This document shows positions 1 through 6,487 of a DNA stretch of 27,927 nt, piece by piece. The stretch's first letter is position 1, and each line of letters opens with the position of its first letter. The notes beneath the pieces were generated by a model that saw only the letters and a program-made list of their open reading frames with translations, did no database searches and was not told the origin of the DNA. This DNA comes from a bacterium (GTDB lineage: Bacteria; Bacillota; Clostridia; Oscillospirales; Oscillospiraceae): the NCBI GenBank assembly GCA_019424865.1, contig JAHYYS010000032.1, forward strand, positions 1-27,927. Direction: 5' to 3'. The position numbers and the translations under genes are program-made.

Positions 1-311
1 CCATCGGCGAGGAGGAGGACAGCCATCTGGGCGACTTCATCCCCGACGAGGACGCCTCCGAGCCAGCTGAGGCCGCCTCCTTCACCCTGCTCAAGGAGCA
101 GCTGGTGGAGGTGCTGTCCACCCTCACCCCCCGGGAGGAGAAGGTGCTCAAGCTGCGCTTCGGCATTGAGGACGGCCGTACCCGCACCCTGGAGGAAGTG
201 GGCAAGGAGTTCAATGTCACCCGTGAGCGCATCCGTCAGATCGAGGCCAAGGCCCTGAGAAAACTGCGCCATCCTTCCCGCTCCAAGAAGCTGAAGGACT
301 TCCTGAACTGA
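1..311 (+). CDS. rpoD: RNA polymerase primary sigma factor, C-terminal part (partial)
   Basis: This is the 3' end of the housekeeping sigma factor, which directs RNA polymerase to -10/-35 promoters. The reading frame is open from base 3 and the start lies outside the window. About 102 residues are visible. They include an acidic stretch followed by sigma region 4: LTPREEKVLKLRFG, then the -35-recognition helix-turn-helix (TLEEVGKEFNVTRERIRQIE) and the usual ending ALRKLRHPSRSKKLKDFL. The last helix matches primary sigma factors rather than sporulation sigmas. Consensus-like TTGACA/TATAAT promoters elsewhere in the window fit this factor. A 10-bp hairpin lies about 90 bases downstream. Confidence 0.97.
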   Translation, partial: IGEEEDSHLGDFIPDEDASEPAEAASFTLLKEQLVEVLSTLTPREEKVLKLRFGIEDGRTRTLEEVGKEFNVTRERIRQIEAKALRKLRHPSRSKKLKDFLN

Positions 312-402
312 CCAGACAGCAGAGACTGACCAGCTGCCGGGCGCAGTGTTCGGAGCCCCGGCAACTGGATATTTCACCCGACAAAACAATACGAACCATG
401 AC

Positions 403-428
403 GGGGGACGCCGCCTCTGGCGTCCCCC
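403..428 (+). terminator. Hairpin after rpoD, possible weak terminator
   Basis: A perfect 10-bp inverted repeat (GGGGGACGCC / GGCGTCCCCC) with a 6-base loop lies between rpoD and the Sel1-repeat gene. No T-tract follows, so it may be only a partial terminator or an RNA-processing or stabilising hairpin. The rest of the 312-498 gap shows no clear promoter. Confidence 0.45.
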
Positions 429-498
429 GCTGACCAATATGGCGCCGGAGTTTTCCCTGCGCCGAATCGAAAACCGTCTGAGAAAGGAAGTCGACGGT

Positions 499-3435
499 AT
501 GACAGAAGAACAAAACAGAGAGCAGCCCCTTGATCAGGACGCTGTCATTGTCTATTTCAATCCCGAGCTGATGCAGGGGCTGGCCGATGTGGCTGCGAAA
601 AAGAAGGCCAGCTTTCAGGAGCTCCTCTCCGCCGCGGAGGAGGGGGATCTGGACGCCGAGTACCGGCTGGCTCTGAGCTACTGCAACGGAGAAAACGGCG
701 CCCCCAAGGATGAGCAGCAGGCCTTTGCCTGGTTCGCCCGGGCCGCCGAGGGGGACCACCTGGCGGCGCAGTATGATCTGGGTCTGTGCTATATCCGCGG
801 AATCGGCACAGCGGAGGATATGGACAAGGCCGCAGAGCTGTTCGCCTCTGCGGCGGAGCAGGGCTATCTTCCTGCGGTGTGCGAGCTGGGCCTGTGCTAT
901 GAACTGGGACATGGCGTCCCGGAGGACAAGCAGCGGGCGGCGGAGCTCTATCGTGAGGCGGCGGATCAGGACTATGCCCCCGCCCAATGCAACCTGGGCT
1001 TCTTCTATTATCAGGGCATCACGGTGGCGGAGGACAACGAGGAGGCGGTCCGCTGGTTCACCCGGGCGGCGGAGCAGGGCTATCCCAGGGCCCAATTCCT
1101 GCTGGGTGAGTGCTGCGAAAACGGCTACGGCGTGGAAAAGGATCCGTCCAAGGCCGCAGAGCTCTACCGCCTGGCCCACGAGCAGCACTATGAGGAGGGG
1201 ACCTGTGCCCTGGGCGTCTGCTACGATCTGGGACTGGGTGTGGAGCAGGACAAGGAGCAGGCCTTCCGGCTGTATCAGCAGGCCGCAGCCCGGAATTATC
1301 CCAGGGCCCAGTATCTGCTGGGGCAGTGCTATGAATATGGCCGCGGTGTAGACCAGGATGAGGTCAAAGCCGCCCAGTGGTACCAGAAGGCCCATGAACG
1401 CAATTACATCAGCGGGACCTGTGCCCTGGGCGTGTGCTATGAGATGGGCTCCGGGGTGGACAAGGACGAGGTCAAGGCGCTGGAGCTGTACCGGCAGGCT
1501 GCGGAGCGGGGCTATGCCCCCGCCCAGTGCAACCTGGGGTTCTGCTATTACACCGGCGTCGGGACCCGGGAAAATAACGACGAGGCCGCCAAGTGGTTTG
1601 AAAAAGCCGCCCAGCAGGACTATCCCAGGGCGAAATACCTGCTGGGACAGTGCTTTGAGCGGGGATACGGCGTACAGAAGGACGAGGCCAGAGCGGCGCA
1701 GCTGTACCGGCAGGCCCATGATCGGGGCTATCCCGCCGCCACCTGCTCCCTTGGGCTGTGCTATGAGCTGGGCATGGGTGTCCCGGAGGACAGGGCCAGG
1801 GCGGTGGAGCTCTACCGGCAGGCCGCAGAGCAGGGGGACGCCCGGGCACAGTGCAATCTGGGCTTCTGCTATTACCAGGGAATTGGTGTGGCTGAAAACA
1901 ACGAGGAGGCCGTGAAATGGTTTGAAAAGGCCGCCCAGGAGGAGTATGCCAGGGCCCAGCAGCTGCTGGGCGAGTGCTATGAGTTTGGCTATGGGGTCAA
2001 ACAGGATCTGGGCCGGGCCCTTCAGCTCTATGAGGCGGCCTGGACCCACCGCTATCCCCCGGCCGCCTGTTCCCTTGGGCTGTGCTATGAGCTGGGCCGG
2101 GGCGTCCCGGAGGACAAGGCCAGGGCGGTGGAGCTCTACCGGCAGGCCGCAGATCGGGGAGACACACGGGCCCAGTGCAATCTGGGATACTGCTATTACC
2201 AGGGCATCGGCGTGGAGGAAAACAACGACGAGGCCGCCAAGTGGTTTGAAAAGGCCGCCCAGCAGGGCAGTGCCCGAGCGCAGCAGCTGCTGGGCGAGTG
2301 CTATGAGCTGGGCTACGGCGTCCCCAAGGATCCCGCCCGCGCCTTTGCCCTGTATCAGGATTCTCACCAGCAGGGCTACGCCCCCGGCACCTGCTCCCTG
2401 GGGGTCTGCTATGAATTCGGCACCGGCGTAAAGCAGGATATCAGCCGGGCCATCCAGCTGTACCGCCAGGCAGCCGGGGAGGGCGTATCCCGGGCCCAGT
2501 GCAATCTGGGCTTTTGCTACTACCAGGGCATCGGCGTGGAGGAAAACAACGAAGAGGCGGTCCGCTGGTTTACCCAGGCGGCGGAGCGGGGCAGTGCCCG
2601 GGCTCAGCAGCTGCTGGGAGAATGCTACGAGTACGGCTATGGCGTGGAACAGAATTTGGAAAAGGCAGTGCAGCTGTATCGCAGCTCCCACCAGCGGGGC
2701 TATGGCCCCGGCACCTGCTCCCTGGGCGTGTGCTATGAGTTCGGCACCGGGGTGGAGAAGGACCTGAAAAAGGCGGTGGAGCTGTACCATCAGGCCGCAG
2801 AACAGGGGGTGTCCCGGGCCCAGTGCAACCTGGGGTACTGCTATTACATCGGCATCGGGGTTCCGGAGGACGAGCCCCAGGCCGTCCACTGGTTTACCAA
2901 AGCTGCAGAAAACGGCAGCACCCGCGGGGTCTACCTGCTGGGGCGCTGCTGTGAACGCGGAGAGGGCACCCCCCAGGATCTTCCCCGGGCGGCCAGCCTG
3001 TATCAGCGGGCCCACGAGGCCGGCTATGAAGAGGCCACCTGTGCTCTCGGTCTGTGCTATGAGCTGGGCCGGGGCGTCCAGCAGGATAAAAAGCGGGCGG
3101 CCCAGCTTTACCGGCAGGCCGCCGAGGCGGGACACGCCCCCGCCCAGTGCAATCTGGGCTTTCTCTATTATCACGGCGTCGGCGTGGAGCAGCACCTGGG
3201 TCTGGCCGCGGACTGGTTTGCCAAGGCGGCCCGGCAGGAGTATCCGCGGGGGCAGTACTGGCTGGGCCGGTGCTTCCAGGAGGGCGCCGGGGTCAAAAAG
3301 GATTTGCAGCGGGCCAGAGAGCTCTACCGTCTGGCCGCTGAAAACGGCAGCCAGGAGGCGGCGGAAGCACTGAAAAAGCTGGAGGGCGAAAAGAAGGGGC
3401 CGCTGAAGAGCCTGCTCCAGTTCTGGAAGAAGTAA
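499..3435 (+). CDS. Giant Sel1-like repeat (SLR/TPR-like) protein
   Basis: The protein has 978 residues and consists almost entirely of Sel1-like repeats, alpha-helical hairpins that usually act as protein-protein scaffolds. The ATG at 499 is chosen because AGAAAGGAAG precedes it; the upstream in-frame ATG at 346 lacks a ribosome site and would add 51 residues of non-repeat sequence. After about 54 unique residues come 25 repeats of the form (C)xLGxCYxxGxGVxxDxxxAxxLYxxAAxxG. The first repeat is 37 residues and the next 24 are exactly 36. Most units carry one or two cysteines (CNLGFCYY, CSLGVCYE). There is no signal peptide or membrane segment, so a cytoplasmic location is inferred and the cysteines are probably reduced, unlike secreted Helicobacter Hcp proteins. 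It ends with a basic tail. Partner and function are unknown. A strong terminator follows. Confidence 0.9.
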   Translation: MTEEQNREQPLDQDAVIVYFNPELMQGLADVAAKKKASFQELLSAAEEGDLDAEYRLALSYCNGENGAPKDEQQAFAWFARAAEGDHLAAQYDLGLCYIRGIGTAEDMDKAAELFASAAEQGYLPAVCELGLCYELGHGVPEDKQRAAELYREAADQDYAPAQCNLGFFYYQGITVAEDNEEAVRWFTRAAEQGYPRAQFLLGECCENGYGVEKDPSKAAELYRLAHEQHYEEGTCALGVCYDLGLGVEQDKEQAFRLYQQAAARNYPRAQYLLGQCYEYGRGVDQDEVKAAQWYQKAHERNYISGTCALGVCYEMGSGVDKDEVKALELYRQAAERGYAPAQCNLGFCYYTGVGTRENNDEAAKWFEKAAQQDYPRAKYLLGQCFERGYGVQKDEARAAQLYRQAHDRGYPAATCSLGLCYELGMGVPEDRARAVELYRQAAEQGDARAQCNLGFCYYQGIGVAENNEEAVKWFEKAAQEEYARAQQLLGECYEFGYGVKQDLGRALQLYEAAWTHRYPPAACSLGLCYELGRGVPEDKARAVELYRQAADRGDTRAQCNLGYCYYQGIGVEENNDEAAKWFEKAAQQGSARAQQLLGECYELGYGVPKDPARAFALYQDSHQQGYAPGTCSLGVCYEFGTGVKQDISRAIQLYRQAAGEGVSRAQCNLGFCYYQGIGVEENNEEAVRWFTQAAERGSARAQQLLGECYEYGYGVEQNLEKAVQLYRSSHQRGYGPGTCSLGVCYEFGTGVEKDLKKAVELYHQAAEQGVSRAQCNLGYCYYIGIGVPEDEPQAVHWFTKAAENGSTRGVYLLGRCCERGEGTPQDLPRAASLYQRAHEAGYEEATCALGLCYELGRGVQQDKKRAAQLYRQAAEAGHAPAQCNLGFLYYHGVGVEQHLGLAADWFAKAARQEYPRGQYWLGRCFQEGAGVKKDLQRARELYRLAAENGSQEAAEALKKLEGEKKGPLKSLLQFWKK
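772..3363 (+). repeat. Internal 108-nt repeats organised as a 324-nt (3-unit) higher-order repeat
   Basis: Twenty-four Sel1 units sit in exact 108-nt register with no insertion or deletion. They fall into three types in fixed order: CNLG[FY]CYY (A), [QY]LLG[EQ]CYE (B) and C[SA]LG[VL]CYE (C). The first codon of type A units lies at 988, 1528, 1852, 2176, 2500, 2824 and 3148. From 1528 on, five successive 324-nt periods are exact. Between 988 and 1528 the order is A-B-C-B-C, so one A unit is missing or a B-C pair is extra. This indicates growth by duplication of whole three-unit blocks. Confidence 0.9.
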
Positions 3436-3502
3436 GTCTTCGGAGCGAAATCGTTACATATCTCCTCTGCTTCCGTGGGACGATAAAGCACGCCAAAGAC
3501 AC

Positions 3503-3537
3503 AAGGCGCGGGAATCCACAAAGGATTCCCGCGCCTT
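3503..3537. terminator. Bidirectional intrinsic terminator between Sel1 gene and rnc
   Basis: A perfect 15-bp stem (AAGGCGCGGGAATCC with its complement) and a 5-base loop lie between two convergent genes. The flanks are only moderately T-rich on either strand. Confidence 0.8.
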
Positions 3538-3580
3538 ATCGCTTATCTGTTATCTGTTCCAATATTTCTTGTGAGCTCTC

Positions 3581-4264
3581 TCACCGGCCGTTTCCGTGCT
3601 CCAGGCCGGCAATGGCCGCCTTGGCGGCCATCTGCTCCGCCTCTTTCTTGCTCCGGCCTGTTCCGCTGCCCACCGGGCTGCCGTTCAGGTCCACTTCCAC
3701 AAAAAAGCGCTTGTCATGGTCGGGCCCCTCCTCGCCGGTCAGCCGGTAGCGGAGGATCTGCCCGCTTTCCCGCTGCACCAGCTCCTGGAGGGCAGTCTTA
3801 TAGTCCCGGGGCTTGGTGAGGCCGGCCACCTCCCGGCTGAGAATATACCGCTGGATAATCTTACGGGCCGAACCGATCCCGCCGTCCAGATAAACTGCGG
3901 CCAGCACCGCCTCCACCGCGTCGGCCCGGATAGAGGGGCGCTCCCGGCCGCCGCCGGCCTCCTCGCCCTTGCCCAGGCGGAGGTAGGCGCCCAGGTTCAG
4001 CTCCCGGGCCACCTCCACCAAGCTCTCCTCGCACACCAGGGCCGCCCGCGTCCGGGTCAACTCCCCCTCCGGCAGATCCGGGTGATGCCGGTAGAGATAG
4101 TCGGCCACTACCATACCCAGAATGGAGTCCCCCAAAAACTCCAGCCGCTCGTTGCTCTGGAGCTTTCCGCGGCTCTCATTGGCACAGGAGCTGTGGGTCA
4201 GGGCATTCTCCAGCAGCTCCCGGTTTTGAAAGGTATAGCCCAGCTTTTCCTCTAAGCTCTTCAT
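3581..4264 (-). CDS. rnc: Ribonuclease III
   Basis: Cuts double-stranded RNA, including rRNA precursors and structured mRNAs. The 227 residues match the usual length. The N-terminal catalytic domain carries the signature NERLEFLGDS (residues 38-47, with Glu42 and Asp46 as metal/catalytic positions) and the second acidic cluster IRADAVEAVLAAVYLDGG. The C-terminal double-stranded-RNA-binding domain begins near residue 155 (DYKTALQELVQ) and ends GTGRSKKEAEQMAAKAAI. The start is supported by GGAGAAG upstream. It lies about 150 bases downstream of acpP on the same strand, the common acpP-rnc order of Firmicutes, but a hairpin separates them, so part of its expression may need read-through. Confidence 0.97.
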   Translation of the reverse strand: MKSLEEKLGYTFQNRELLENALTHSSCANESRGKLQSNERLEFLGDSILGMVVADYLYRHHPDLPEGELTRTRAALVCEESLVEVARELNLGAYLRLGKGEEAGGGRERPSIRADAVEAVLAAVYLDGGIGSARKIIQRYILSREVAGLTKPRDYKTALQELVQRESGQILRYRLTGEEGPDHDKRFFVEVDLNGSPVGSGTGRSKKEAEQMAAKAAIAGLEHGNGR

Positions 4265-4369
4265 ATTCCGCTTCTCCGCCTCTTCGGACCAGAGTCACTG
4301 CTCCGCTCCGCGGCGCCCCCTTCCTGCCGGGTTTCTTGCCAGCCGGGCCCAAGACGGTCCGGACAAGGC

Positions 4370-4395
4370 AAAGCTCCGCCCCCAGGCGGAGCTTT
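4370..4395 (-). terminator. Hairpin after acpP
   Basis: An 11-bp perfect stem (AAAGCTCCGCC / GGCGGAGCTTT) with a 4-base loop lies just beyond the acpP stop. The downstream U-run on the minus strand is weak, so it may terminate only part of the transcripts and allow some expression of rnc. Confidence 0.6.
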
Positions 4396-4415
4396 TGTTT
4401 GGCTGTACAGCGTTG

Positions 4416-4649
4416 TCAGTCGATCTTGTTCTGAAGAAAACGAACCAGGTCGCCCACGGTCGAGATGGAGGACGTCTCCTCCTCCCCCAGCTCATCAATA
4501 CCGAATTCCTCTTCCAGCGCCATTGACAGATCCACAATGTCCACGGAATCCGCGTTCAGGTCATCGGCGAAAGAGGTGTCCATGGTGATGGTGTCCGCAT
4601 CTACATTGAACTGCTCGGCAATGAGTGCGCTTAACTTCTCAAAGATCAT
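4416..4649 (-). CDS. acpP: Acyl carrier protein
   Basis: Carries growing acyl chains in fatty acid synthesis on a phosphopantetheine arm. The 77 residues are the normal length. The attachment motif is DSVDIV, with Ser35 as the modified serine, and the protein is strongly acidic (DLSMALEEEFGIDELGEEE). The start at 4649 is chosen over an upstream in-frame ATG at 4727: AGAAGGAG precedes it, the N-terminus MIFEKLSALIAEQF is typical, and the longer form would begin upstream of the promoter's predicted start. It has its own consensus promoter. Other fatty acid/phospholipid genes in the window are plsX and, for the cofactor, coaD. Confidence 0.97.
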   Translation of the reverse strand: MIFEKLSALIAEQFNVDADTITMDTSFADDLNADSVDIVDLSMALEEEFGIDELGEEETSSISTVGDLVRFLQNKID

Positions 4650-4698
4650 AACTTGTTGCTCCTTCTGTCTGTGCCCGACGCACATTTTTCTTTTCCTT

Positions 4699-4727
4699 AC
4701 TATATGCAGATTTTCCCTGCCTGTCAA
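4699..4727 (-). promoter_or_regulatory. Sigma-A promoter of acpP
   Basis: On the minus strand TTGACA (4722-4727), a 17-base spacer and TATAGT (4699-4704) form a near-consensus promoter. Transcription should start near 4692, giving a leader of about 43 nt before the acpP ATG. Confidence 0.85.
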
Positions 4728-4784
4728 TAGTGTTTTTCTATTTTGTAAGGTTTGACGAGGGCAGAAGCTTCCCCCCGCTTCGCC

Positions 4785-5312
4785 TCAGTCCTGGTCCGCC
4801 TCCGCATCATAAATGGGGCGGGAGCCGGTACTGCCGGCGGAGGGCGCAGAGGAGGCCCCGGCGGCCGCACGGAAGCGGGCGCGGGACTGCTTGATCTCGT
4901 CGTATGCCTCGGCCACCGCCTCCTCTGTGCGGCGCAGGGCGTCTTCACAATACTCATTGGCCGCCCGCTTCAGCTCCCGGCTGCGCTCCTCGGCCTGCTG
5001 CATCATCTCGTTGGCCCGCTGTCTGGCCTGAAGGGTAATCGTATCCTCCGCCACCAGCTGCCGGGCCCGGTCCTCCGCCGCCTTGCGGATCGCGTCCGCC
5101 TCCCGCTTGGCAGAGGCCACCAGCTCTGTCCGGTTGGCCATCATCTTTTTCGCCTCGCCCAGCTCCATGGGGAACTGGCTGCGGATATCGTCAATCAGGT
5201 CCAGCGCCCGATCCCGCTCAATCACGCATTTATCACTGGACAGCGGGGCGTTTTTGGCCTCGTCAATCATCTCAAAGAGCATGTCCAGCAATTCTTCCAC
5301 ACCGCTTGCCAT
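4785..5312 (-). CDS. Coiled-coil protein of unknown function in the coaD cluster
   Basis: The 175-residue, highly charged protein is not assigned to a named family. Residues 1-50 (VEELLDMLFEMIDEAKNAP, then a conserved-looking RDRALDLIDDIRSQFP) precede a long Ala/Glu/Arg-rich helical stretch (about 55-145) with heptad character, resembling DivIVA-like or ATP-synthase-b-like coiled coils. The C-terminus is a low-complexity Ala/Ser/Gly tail. There is no signal peptide or membrane span. It starts 3 bases after the coaD stop, so it is co-transcribed and probably translationally coupled. A role tied to cell envelope or division is possible but only inferred from its shape. Confidence 0.85.
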   Translation of the reverse strand: MASGVEELLDMLFEMIDEAKNAPLSSDKCVIERDRALDLIDDIRSQFPMELGEAKKMMANRTELVASAKREADAIRKAAEDRARQLVAEDTITLQARQRANEMMQQAEERSRELKRAANEYCEDALRRTEEAVAEAYDEIKQSRARFRAAAGASSAPSAGSTGSRPIYDAEADQD

Positions 5313-5315
5313 CCG

Positions 5316-5813
5316 TTATCCTTCCTTTCCTTCCATTTCCCGCACCCGGCGATTGACATCGTCTACAATTTCCCGGGGAATAAACTCGGCCAGGTTGGCG
5401 CCGTAGCGGGCCATCTCCTTGACGATGGTGGAGCTGAGATAGGTATATTTCTCGCTGGAGGCCAAAAACATCGTCTCCAGCCGGGGGTTCAGCTTGCGGT
5501 TGATCACCGCCATCTGGACCTCCTGCTCAAAATCAGAGACCGCCCGCAGCCCCTTGACCACCACATGGGCCCGACGGCGCTTTGCATAGGCCGCCAGCAG
5601 TTCGTTGGAAAAATCCACCTCCACGTTGGGGAAGCGGCTGGTAGACCGCCGCAGCAGATCCACCCGCTCCTCCGGGGTAAACATGCCGTGCTTTTTGGAG
5701 TTGATCATAACGCATACAATCAGCTTGTCAAAGCACAGGGAGGCCCGCTTGATAATATTCAGATGCCCCAGCGTCACAGGGTCAAAACTGCCGGGGTAGA
5801 TTGCCGTGCTCAT
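5316..5813 (-). CDS. coaD: Phosphopantetheine adenylyltransferase
   Basis: Fourth step of coenzyme A synthesis: 4'-phosphopantetheine plus ATP gives dephospho-CoA. The 165 residues are the usual size. The nucleotidyltransferase motif is YPGSFDPVTLGH at residues 6-17. Further family motifs are VVKGLRAVSDFEQEVQMA and the C-terminal YTYLSSTIVKEMA. Its ATG overlaps the rsmD stop by four bases (ATGA), the common rsmD-coaD pair. CoA is the donor of the arm placed on the nearby acyl carrier protein. Confidence 0.97.
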   Translation of the reverse strand: MSTAIYPGSFDPVTLGHLNIIKRASLCFDKLIVCVMINSKKHGMFTPEERVDLLRRSTSRFPNVEVDFSNELLAAYAKRRRAHVVVKGLRAVSDFEQEVQMAVINRKLNPRLETMFLASSEKYTYLSSTIVKEMARYGANLAEFIPREIVDDVNRRVREMEGKEG

Positions 5814-6370
5814 TCTCTCTGCTCACTCCCTGTCCGGTGAAAAACCGTCAGCTTGATTTTTCCGTACCGATACTCCCTCCCCATCTCATAGGGGGAGGAC
5901 AGTGTGGGCAGAAGCCTGTCCGCGGCACTCTCGCAGATTATTATACCATGTTCCGACAGAATGTCAAACCTTACAATGGCTTCCAGGCTCTGTTCCAGCA
6001 GGGCCGTCCCATAGGGCGGATCCAGAAAAATCAGGCCGAATTTTTCCCGGCAGGAGGCCAGAAAGGACAGCGCGTCCCCCTGTACCACCCGGGCGTGGTC
6101 GCTGAGGCCGCACAGGCGCAGGTTCTCCCGAATCAGGGCTGCCGCCTCCCGCCGCTGATCCACAAAGGTACAGCCCCCGGCCCCCCGGGAGAGGGCCTCA
6201 ATGCCCAGCTGGCCGGTGCCGCCGAACAGGTCCAGCGCCCGCCGCCCCTCAATGTCAAACTGGATAATATTGAACAGGGACTCCTTCACCTTGTCGGTGG
6301 TGGGACGGGTCTCCATCCCCTGAAGCTCCTTTAATTTTCGGCCCCGGGCCGTACCGGAAATCACACGCAT
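5810..6370 (-). CDS. rsmD: 16S rRNA (guanine966-N2)-methyltransferase
   Basis: Methylates G966 of 16S rRNA using S-adenosylmethionine. The 186-residue protein starts MRVISGTARGRKL, the standard RsmD N-terminus, with GAGGTG upstream; an in-frame extension to 6475 runs through a repeat element and is rejected. Motifs are RPTTDKVKESLFNI, the SAM-binding ALDLFGGTGQLGIEALSRGA and the catalytic FLDPPYG. It lies 117 bases after uvrC and overlaps coaD by ATGA. Confidence 0.96.
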   Translation of the reverse strand: MRVISGTARGRKLKELQGMETRPTTDKVKESLFNIIQFDIEGRRALDLFGGTGQLGIEALSRGAGGCTFVDQRREAAALIRENLRLCGLSDHARVVQGDALSFLASCREKFGLIFLDPPYGTALLEQSLEAIVRFDILSEHGIIICESAADRLLPTLSSPYEMGREYRYGKIKLTVFHRTGSEQRE

Positions 6371-6399
6371 ATCATACACCTCGTTTGTCAAATGGAAAG

Positions 6400-6475
6400 G
6401 ATACGGCGGGCAGCCGCCCCTGCAGAGAGCCGCCCCGCATGGGCGGGCGCACATTGTGCGCCCCCGCGGAACCAC
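6400..6475. repeat. Single diverged copy of a GC-rich inverted-repeat element
   Basis: This lies between uvrC and rsmD. It contains GGGCAGCCGCCCCTGC and the hairpin GGGCGCACATTGTGCGCCC followed by CCGCGG. The same building blocks (GGGCGGCTGATAGCCGCCCC and GGGCGCATACCATGCGCCC then GCGG) make up the tandem array at the right end of the window, so the two probably belong to one dispersed family. It sits inside an apparent operon and may fold in the mRNA. Confidence 0.6.
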
Positions 6476-6487
6476 AATTCCAAACGC

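Noticed and set aside
217..3195. 992-codon open frame on the minus strand opposite the Sel1-repeat gene
   Set aside because: It is a mirror of the 108-nt repeats and GC-rich codon bias. Its protein is a repetitive Leu/Ala/Gly string without domains or ribosome site, while the plus frame has clear Sel1 motifs.
3596..4255. Long plus-strand frames opposite rnc, uvrC, mutS2, aro genes and plsX
   Set aside because: Typical antisense shadows of GC-rich genes: open because of third-position GC bias, with no motifs and no ribosome sites.
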